This document shows positions 57,713 through 64,000 of a DNA stretch of 64,000 nt, piece by piece. The notes under the pieces are model-generated. The model saw only the letters and a program-made list of their open reading frames with translations. It was not told the origin of the DNA and did not search any database. The DNA is from Allochromatium palmeri (lineage in GTDB: Bacteria; Pseudomonadota; Gammaproteobacteria; Chromatiales; Chromatiaceae). Position numbers and translations under genes: made by a program. The stretch lies in assembly GCF_009720725.1 (NCBI RefSeq), contig NZ_WNKT01000007.1:53706-117705 (forward strand), in the 5' to 3' direction. Within the stretch, counting starts at the first letter, position 1, and each line of letters begins with the position of its first letter.

Positions 57713-59839
57713 TCAGTTTTGGTCCAGCGCCATCGCCAATCCGCTGACACGCTCCACCCGCCGCCCGAGCGCCTCGCGCACCACCGAGTCACGGCTGTGG
57801 AGCAACGTGAAGGACGACTTGGCGCGCGTGATGCCGGTATAGATCAGCTCGCGCGTCAGCACCGGGTTGGAGACATCGGGCAGCACCAGTGCGGTATGGG
57901 TGAACTCCGAACCCTGCGACTTGTGCACCGTCATGGCAAAAACTGTCTCGACCGCCTGTAAACGGCTCGGCAGAATCCAGCGGATAGCGCCTGTGCCGTC
58001 GCCGGCTGGAAAAGCCACGCGCAGCACGGTGGACGCATGGTGCTCATCGCGCCGCGCCGGCACGCGCAAGCTGAGACCGATGTCGCCATTCATCAGACCC
58101 AGACCATAGTCGTTACGAGTGATCAGTACGGGTCGCCCCTCGAACCACTGGCGCTCGTTCGCGCCGGCGATGGGGGCATTCGCGCCTAGGCTCAACAGAC
58201 GCTGAATACGCCGGTTCAGACCCTCAACACCCCAGGGCCCCTGACGCAGGGGCGTGAGTAACTGAAAGCTGGCCTGTGCCTTGAGTACGGCGCGCGCCCA
58301 GTCGTCGAAGGCTTCGGGGGCCGCGGCGTCCGGGGGACGCTGTTCGTGCAGCACCGCGAGATAGCCCTGGTGTTTCGGGCCGCGCCAATAGCCCTCGCGC
58401 ACCAACTGGTCGAGCTGTGCATCCTGCTCGTTTGTCAGACGAATCCGCCGGATGCTCCCGAGACGCGGATCAGGCTGATCGGCCTGGCGGGCGAAGAGCG
58501 TTTCGAGCGCCGCCAGCGGATCGCGCACCGGCTGACCGTCCAGCACGCCGGCATTGACCAGCTCGGCCAATGCGCCGATGCCACCCTCGGCGCGGAAGCG
58601 GTAGCTGTGACGCAGCATGGTGATGGCCTGATCCAGCGGGCGTCCGTTGGGATCGATCAGATCCTCGGCCATCTGCGCGCCTGTCACCCGCTCCAGCCAA
58701 GCGCGCGTCTCTCGGCTGTAATGCGCCGCGCGCGCCCGTCGGCACAAATCTCCCAGCACGGCGCCGGCCTCGACCGAGGCCAGTTGGTCCTTGTCGCCGA
58801 GGACGATCAGCCTTGCGTTAGGGCGCAGTGCCGACAGCAGCGCTGACATCATCTCCACATCGATCATCGAGGCTTCATCGACCACGACGATATCCGCCGG
58901 CAGCGGCTGACCAGCCCGGTAGCGGAAATGGCGACTATCGGGCAGCGGGCCGAGCAGTCGATGCAGGGTGCTGGCCTGGGTCGGGATCGCCTTCCGCATG
59001 GCCTCGCCGCCGGGGAGTTGACCGAAGGGGAGCTGGCCGACCTGATTGGCGATCGATTCATTGAGCCGCGCCGCCGCCTTGCCGGTCGGGGCGGCCAGAC
59101 GGATGCGCAGCGCCGGACCGCCCGACCCTAGCGCCAGTCCTTGCAGCAGGGCGAGCAGACGCACCACGGTGGTGGTCTTGCCAGTGCCCGGACCGCCGGT
59201 GATGACCGCGAAGGCACTGCGCGCGGCCAGGGCGCAGGCGATGCGCTGCCAGGGCGGCGTGTCGGCGTTTTCCTCGGCGAAGAGCACGTCGAGCAGATCG
59301 CGCGTGGCGTCCTCGGGCAGCGCCAAAGGTTGGCGCAGACGTGCCGCGATGCCGGCGCGGATGCACTGCTCATAGGTCCAGTAACGACGCAGATAGAGCA
59401 GGGGACGCTCGGGCGTGCCGGCGAGGATCAGAGGCGCGTGTTCAGGGTCAGGCGTGTCGGACCCGTCGAGATCGGACACCGCCGTCGCGATGCCGAGCCG
59501 ATCCTCGACGGCGCCGCTCTGCGCCAGACGCGCGATCCAGTCGTCCAGCGTCAGGGACGCGAGCTGTGCGGCCAGCTCGGTGCTCGGTCCGGGAGGCGGC
59601 GTGAGCCAGTCGCTACGGTGCGTGAGCAGGGCATGTGGATGCGCGAGGGCTCCAGCCAGATCCAGACAGACATGGCCGTGCCCGTTGCGCTCGCTGGTCA
59701 GAGCGACAGCCAGGAGCACCGCCGGGTCGCTCTCGGGCGTCTGCTCCTGGATGAAGCGGGTCAGGACCAGGTCCAGCGGGCGCAGGGCGCCGGACTCGGT
59801 CCAGGCGTCCAGGCGTGACATCAGAGTATTCGCCTCCAT
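57713..59839 (-). CDS. recD: Exodeoxyribonuclease V alpha subunit RecD
   Basis: A 708-residue 5'-3' helicase subunit of RecBCD. Walker A GGPGTGKTTTV, DEASMIDVEMMSALL (motif II), GDKDQLASVEAGAVLGDL and TVHKSQGSEF (motif V) are present. The ATG at 59839 has GGAG eight bases upstream and is 3 bp after recB. Confidence 0.96.
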   Translation of the reverse strand: MEANTLMSRLDAWTESGALRPLDLVLTRFIQEQTPESDPAVLLAVALTSERNGHGHVCLDLAGALAHPHALLTHRSDWLTPPPGPSTELAAQLASLTLDDWIARLAQSGAVEDRLGIATAVSDLDGSDTPDPEHAPLILAGTPERPLLYLRRYWTYEQCIRAGIAARLRQPLALPEDATRDLLDVLFAEENADTPPWQRIACALAARSAFAVITGGPGTGKTTTVVRLLALLQGLALGSGGPALRIRLAAPTGKAAARLNESIANQVGQLPFGQLPGGEAMRKAIPTQASTLHRLLGPLPDSRHFRYRAGQPLPADIVVVDEASMIDVEMMSALLSALRPNARLIVLGDKDQLASVEAGAVLGDLCRRARAAHYSRETRAWLERVTGAQMAEDLIDPNGRPLDQAITMLRHSYRFRAEGGIGALAELVNAGVLDGQPVRDPLAALETLFARQADQPDPRLGSIRRIRLTNEQDAQLDQLVREGYWRGPKHQGYLAVLHEQRPPDAAAPEAFDDWARAVLKAQASFQLLTPLRQGPWGVEGLNRRIQRLLSLGANAPIAGANERQWFEGRPVLITRNDYGLGLMNGDIGLSLRVPARRDEHHASTVLRVAFPAGDGTGAIRWILPSRLQAVETVFAMTVHKSQGSEFTHTALVLPDVSNPVLTRELIYTGITRAKSSFTLLHSRDSVVREALGRRVERVSGLAMALDQN

Positions 59840-59842
59840 CGA

Positions 59843-62800
59843 TCACACTCCTGCAAAGTGCCGATCGAGCGACTCGATCAGCACGCGCGGCGGGCGGTCC
59901 ATGAACAGCCCCTGGCTTGCCGACTGGCCGCCGCGCAAAAAGACATAGATGGCCCCGCCGAGATGGCGGTCGTAGTCGTAGTCCGGCAGACGCGCCCGAA
60001 GCTGACGGTGCAGGGCGAGCAGATAGAGGACGTATTGCAGATCGTAGCGGCGCTCGACCATGGCTGCGCGCATGGCGTCCTGGGTGTAGGCACTGTCATC
60101 GGGGCCGAGCCAGTTGGATTTCCAGTCCAGAACGTAATAGCGCCCCTGATGTTCCAGTACCAGATCGATGAAGCCCTTGAGCATGCCGTTCAGGTAGGCG
60201 GTCGCGAGCTGGGGTCGCTCGATGCCGTCGAGCGTGTGCTGGGTGATGAGTTGATCGAGCTTTCGCAGATCGACCGCGCGTCCCTCGATCCAGAATTCCA
60301 GTTCGACCTGATAACGGCGCGGATCGAGATCGGCAAGCCGCAGACTCGGCACCGCGCCGCCGGGCGGGGCGAGTGCGTCGAGGGACCAGGTGCGATCGAG
60401 CAGTTCGCTCAGCCAGGCATCGAGCGGTTCGACCCAGTCCCCCAGTTGGCGCGTCGCGCAGCGTTGTTCGAGCATCCGGCGCCGTGCATCAGGTCTGGCG
60501 AGCACGGTGGCGAAGCCGAGTCGGCTGTCGGCGGCCTGATCGGTTCGTTTTGGCGCGCGCTGGGTCGCGGCCCATTCCAGCAGTCCATGCAGGAAGGTGC
60601 CGTAGCGTCCGCCGCGCGGGAAGGCGTGCAGCGAGCCGGCGCCGAGCGCATCGATTCGGACCTGGGTGTCGAGCACGCGCGTCTCGGCCAGCTCCTCGCG
60701 TGCGGTCTCATCGCTGGCCGTTTCGACCGAATCGGCGGACGGTGCGGGCCGGGAGGTCGTGGACGTCTCGGCCTCGGCTTCTTCGCTGTCGGCCAACTGC
60801 GCGCCCTGGCTCAAAGCCGAGTAACTGCTGATCCACCAGGCGCGCGGGCGCCAGTCGGGTGTAGGACGGGCGGCTTCGAGCACGACATCCGCCTCAGCCT
60901 GATAGGGCGCCGGATCAGCCGCGGGCGGGTCGATCAGGGTCACGCAGGACAGTCGGTGCAGTCGGGCGGTCAGATCGCCGGTGCCGGTTTCATTGGCCTC
61001 GCTCCCCGAACCCTCGGTTTCAGGCTGATCGTCCCCGGACCATTCGACCGCCGCCTGTCCGTCGAGTCCGAGCAGATAGCCGAGCGCCGAGTGTTCGAGA
61101 TCCGAGATCACCCCCAGTCCCAGCCAGTTGGCGTGACGCGCGCGCGTCAGGCCCACGTAGAGTTTGCGTAGATCCTCGCCCAGACGCTCGCGGTCGGCCT
61201 GGGCGACGAGCGCGTCGTCGCCGCTTAGATGCACCTGGAGCCGATGCGCGGCGTCATGGGTCTTGAGCGGCCGGTCCTTGGCGTTGGTGCGTCGGCAGTC
61301 GGCGATGAAGGGCAGGAACACCAACGGATATTCGAGTCCCTTGGATTTGTGGATGGTGACGACCCGCACCAGACGCGCGTCGCTTTCGAGCCGCAGTTGA
61401 CGCGCCTCAGGCGTTTCGCCCGTGGCGGCGTCACTGTCGGCGATGGCTTCTTCCAGAAAACGCACCAGCGCCTGTTCGCCGTCGAGTTCCTCGCTCGCGC
61501 GCTGGAGCAGTTCGCCCAGATGCAGGAGATCCGTCATGGCCCGCTCGCCGTCCGTGGTTCCGAGCAGACGGGCGGCGATCCGGAACTCGCCGATCAGCCG
61601 GTAGAGCATGGGCAGGAATCCCTGACGACGCCAGCGTCCGTTGAGGGCGCGCAGCCGCTCGCCCTGGGTCTCCCAATGGAGTTCGTCGCGATTGAGCCGG
61701 TCCAGCTCCGTCAAGCCCTGGCCGAGCAGGCGCGTGGCCAATGCCTGACGCATCAGCCGGTCGTCGAAGGGATCGGCGATCGCGCGCAGCAGCACCGCCA
61801 GATCGCGTGCGATCGCCGTGTCGAAGACGTTGCCGCGCTCGGAGAGATAGACGCTGGCCACGTCGAGCCGGCGTAATTCGGCGCGGATGGCTTCGGCCTC
61901 GGTGCGATTGTTGACCAGGACGGCCAGATCGCTGGGTTCGAGCGGGCGTTCGCCGTCCTGACCCACGGGCAACAGGGCGCGTCCCTCCTGTCCGAGCCGG
62001 AGCAGCTCGGCGATGGTGCGGGCGGCGGCCTGGGCCGTGTGCTCGCGATAGACGTCCTTGTTCAGTTTGCCGTTGGGGCCGGGTTCGATGATCCAGGCAT
62101 GGAGCGGCGGACAGGGTTGGCCGTCGATGGTCAGGGTGCGCTCAGCCTGGTCGCGCGGGCGCGCGGGATGGAAGGGAACCGGGTTGCCCTGACCGTTTGG
62201 TTCGCGAAACAGGAAGGCGCCGTGCGTGGCGGTGCGCTCGCCATGCTCGAAGAGGGCGTTGACGGCCGTGATCAGGTCGGTCGAGGAGCGATAGTTGATG
62301 TCCAGGGTGTAGTGACGGCCCTGGGTGGCGGCGCGCGCGATCAGATAGGTATGGATGTCGGCGCCGCGAAAGGCATAGATCGCCTGCTTGGGGTCGCCGA
62401 TCATGAAGAAGCCGGTGGCGGCGTGATTGGCGTGAATGTCGTAGATGGATGAGAAGATGCGGTACTGGAGCGGATCGGTGTCCTGGAACTCGTCGACCAG
62501 GGCGACCGGGAACTGGCGGCGGATGGCGGCGGCGAGCCGTTCGCGGCCCTCGCCCTGGAGTGCCTGATCGAGCCGGATCAGCAGGTCGTTCTGGGTCATG
62601 ATCGCGCTTTGGCGCTTCTCGCGCTCGACGTGGCTCTTGAGCCAGTGGACGGCGTGGGTCAGCAGATCCTCGGTGGGATCGGGCAGGGTGGTGAGTGTTT
62701 CATGCAGGTCGGCCAGCGCGCGGCAGGCCGGATCGTCGACCGGGGCCTTGGCGGGATCGTTCCAGATTTCGGCGATGGCCAGCGATGACATCCGTTGCCA

Positions 62801-63697
62801 GGACTGGCCGCCGAAGATGTCGGGTTCGGTCTGATCCGGCGTCTCCAGCCAGACCCGCAAGCCATCCAGCACCTTGGCGCGGTGGTTCTTGTTGAGTGAG
62901 GTTTGCTTGAAGGCCTTGTTCTTGACCGCCTGCTCGAAGAGTCGCTCCAGGGCGGCGATATGATCCTGTGTGCGCCAGTCGGTCTTGAGTGTCTCGATCG
63001 TGTGGCGGCGGGTATTCAGACAGCGCCCGACGATCAGGTCCGGCGGGTCGGCGACCGGCGGCAGATACTCGGCCAGCGGCAGCAGACCCCGGACGGCTCC
63101 GGCCAGATCCGCGGGTTGCGACCACTGTTCCAGCACGGGTTCCAGATGTTCGGCGGGCAGTCCGAGCAGGAAGGTGCGCCAGTAGTCCTCGGCGGCGCGT
63201 TGCAGCCGTTCGGCGTCGTCGTTCTCCAGTGTCTGCTCGAAGGCGTTGGCGCTGTCGAAGGCGTGTTCGCGCAGCATCCGGTAGCACCAGGCATGGATGG
63301 TGGAGATGGCGGCCTCGTCCATCCATTCGGCAGCCAGTTCCAGGCGTCGGGCGTAGTGCGCCAGATCGCCGTCGGCGAGCTGGTCGCGCAGGTCGAGCAG
63401 CAGACGGTCGGACGGATCGCGCGGCGGCTGATTGCGAAAGACGGTTGCCGCTTCCACCAGTCGGCGCCGGATGCGGTCGCGCAGCTCGTCGGTGGCGGCA
63501 TTGGTGAAGGTCACGACCAGGATCTCGGGCGGCATGAGGGGGCGCGCGAAGGCTGTTTCGCCGCCATGCCCCAGGACCAGGCGCAGATAGAGCATGGCCA
63601 GGGTGAAGGTCTTGCCGGTGCCGGCGCTGGCCTCGATCAGACGCGAGCCGTGCAGGGGGACTTCGAGCGGGTTCAGTCGCTGGATCGTGGTATTCAT
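59843..63697 (-). CDS. recB: Exodeoxyribonuclease V beta subunit RecB
   Basis: A 1284-residue 3'-5' helicase-nuclease. Walker A ASAGTGKTFTL at the N-terminus, VVTFTNAATDELRDRI, DEFQDTDPLQYRIF, IHKSKGLEYPLVFLP, and the C-terminal nuclease motif GFIDLVLEHQ with VLDWKSN. Together with recD it forms a two-gene unit; recC, often upstream, is not in view because an insertion sequence starts 160 bp before recB. Confidence 0.97.
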   Translation of the reverse strand: MNTTIQRLNPLEVPLHGSRLIEASAGTGKTFTLAMLYLRLVLGHGGETAFARPLMPPEILVVTFTNAATDELRDRIRRRLVEAATVFRNQPPRDPSDRLLLDLRDQLADGDLAHYARRLELAAEWMDEAAISTIHAWCYRMLREHAFDSANAFEQTLENDDAERLQRAAEDYWRTFLLGLPAEHLEPVLEQWSQPADLAGAVRGLLPLAEYLPPVADPPDLIVGRCLNTRRHTIETLKTDWRTQDHIAALERLFEQAVKNKAFKQTSLNKNHRAKVLDGLRVWLETPDQTEPDIFGGQSWQRMSSLAIAEIWNDPAKAPVDDPACRALADLHETLTTLPDPTEDLLTHAVHWLKSHVEREKRQSAIMTQNDLLIRLDQALQGEGRERLAAAIRRQFPVALVDEFQDTDPLQYRIFSSIYDIHANHAATGFFMIGDPKQAIYAFRGADIHTYLIARAATQGRHYTLDINYRSSTDLITAVNALFEHGERTATHGAFLFREPNGQGNPVPFHPARPRDQAERTLTIDGQPCPPLHAWIIEPGPNGKLNKDVYREHTAQAAARTIAELLRLGQEGRALLPVGQDGERPLEPSDLAVLVNNRTEAEAIRAELRRLDVASVYLSERGNVFDTAIARDLAVLLRAIADPFDDRLMRQALATRLLGQGLTELDRLNRDELHWETQGERLRALNGRWRRQGFLPMLYRLIGEFRIAARLLGTTDGERAMTDLLHLGELLQRASEELDGEQALVRFLEEAIADSDAATGETPEARQLRLESDARLVRVVTIHKSKGLEYPLVFLPFIADCRRTNAKDRPLKTHDAAHRLQVHLSGDDALVAQADRERLGEDLRKLYVGLTRARHANWLGLGVISDLEHSALGYLLGLDGQAAVEWSGDDQPETEGSGSEANETGTGDLTARLHRLSCVTLIDPPAADPAPYQAEADVVLEAARPTPDWRPRAWWISSYSALSQGAQLADSEEAEAETSTTSRPAPSADSVETASDETAREELAETRVLDTQVRIDALGAGSLHAFPRGGRYGTFLHGLLEWAATQRAPKRTDQAADSRLGFATVLARPDARRRMLEQRCATRQLGDWVEPLDAWLSELLDRTWSLDALAPPGGAVPSLRLADLDPRRYQVELEFWIEGRAVDLRKLDQLITQHTLDGIERPQLATAYLNGMLKGFIDLVLEHQGRYYVLDWKSNWLGPDDSAYTQDAMRAAMVERRYDLQYVLYLLALHRQLRARLPDYDYDRHLGGAIYVFLRGGQSASQGLFMDRPPRVLIESLDRHFAGV

Positions 63698-63856
63698 CGT
63701 TGGTCAACAGTGTCCAATATAGTGCGACGGCCTGCTGAGCTTGCTGTCGCTTCCACGGTTTTTGTCTTGTGTCCCGGAGCGTTGCATCGCAGGCGGTGTG
63801 GCTTAAGTTAGGTTGCTTGGATGCCCAGGGCGATCACATCAAGTTTTGCCAATATA

Positions 63857-64000
63857 GGAAACGCTGAACAATTCCGTTTTGGCGAAGGGGTCTGAGTGAT
63901 ACCCTTGTGCCCTGTGTTCTCCCCCGCCCTCAGCCTGACGACGATGCCCAAGAAACGCGCCCCGAAGCCGAAGTACCAGACCCGCCGTGAACGGTTCCTG
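63857..64000 (+). mobile_element. IS5-family insertion sequence, left end (cut by window edge)
   Basis: The sequence starting GGAAACGCTGAACAATTCCG resembles the terminal repeat of IS5-group elements, and a transposase start follows at 63944. The right end and the target duplication are outside the window, so the exact boundary is an estimate. Confidence 0.6.
63944..64000 (+). CDS. IS5-family transposase, first 19 codons (partial)
   Basis: The reading MPKKRAPKPKYQTRRERFL matches the basic N-terminus of IS5-group transposases, which typically continue with an EMD.VVPW segment. Only 19 codons are present before the edge. Confidence 0.55.
   Translation, partial: MPKKRAPKPKYQTRRERFL

Overview
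The window is high-GC chromosomal DNA of a Gram-negative gammaproteobacterium. The rpmH-rnpA-yidD-yidC-mnmE and dnaA-dnaN-recF blocks, RecB/RecD, glnA-ntrB-ntrC, GlyQ/GlyS and many c-type cytochromes support this. The mix of a [NiFe] hydrogenase, diheme cytochromes, an SHP-type cytochrome and two-component systems resembles purple sulfur bacteria (Chromatiaceae) or close relatives. That family-level placement is inference.

Layout. Positions 1-2386 (minus) hold an HDOD protein cut by the edge and a GspE/PilB-type ATPase. Positions 2622-6386 (minus) are the rpmH-rnpA-yidD-yidC-mnmE block; rnpA has no canonical start codon and seems to use CTG. Positions 6636-10382 (plus) are dnaA-dnaN-recF, and five parS-like palindromes lie in or beside recF, so this is the origin-proximal region. 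Positions 10514-15192 hold a compact uptake-type [NiFe] hydrogenase unit (hupH-like, small and large subunits, converging maturation protease) flanked by an imperfect 65-bp direct repeat. The small subunit ends in an extraordinary Asp-rich tail where a membrane anchor would be expected.

Positions 15222-38256 carry membrane redox and metal-response genes: a ferric-reductase-like flavoprotein, two PepSY/response-regulator/histidine-kinase modules, a heavy-metal-type RND pump, a MauG-like diheme protein, a cation diffusion facilitator, an SHP/DHC/cytochrome b cluster with two divergent DHC paralogues, and an NtrC-type two-component system divergent from a DUF2202 ferritin-like gene that has a sigma-54 promoter candidate and an upstream palindrome. 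This whole block separates recF from gyrB, genes that are often adjacent.

Positions 38546-42349 are gyrB, interrupted by a 466-residue intein with a LAGLIDADG-type endonuclease region. Positions 42366-46676 (minus) are glyQ-glyS-gmhB-plsC. Positions 46853-48025 encode a second CDF transporter. Positions 48026-53140 are the nitrogen-control region: an NtrC-type site, a sigma-54 promoter, glnA, a DUF4124 gene, ntrB and ntrC. Positions 53627-56245 (minus) are coaBC-dut-argB, followed by radC, a cytochrome b561 and recB-recD. An IS5-type insertion sequence begins at about 63857 and runs off the right edge.

The genes suggest a core replication, translation and nucleotide-metabolism backbone into which a hydrogenase and metal/redox-sensing region of about 28 kb has been placed, next to the chromosome partition sites. 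No tRNA, rRNA or CRISPR array was seen.
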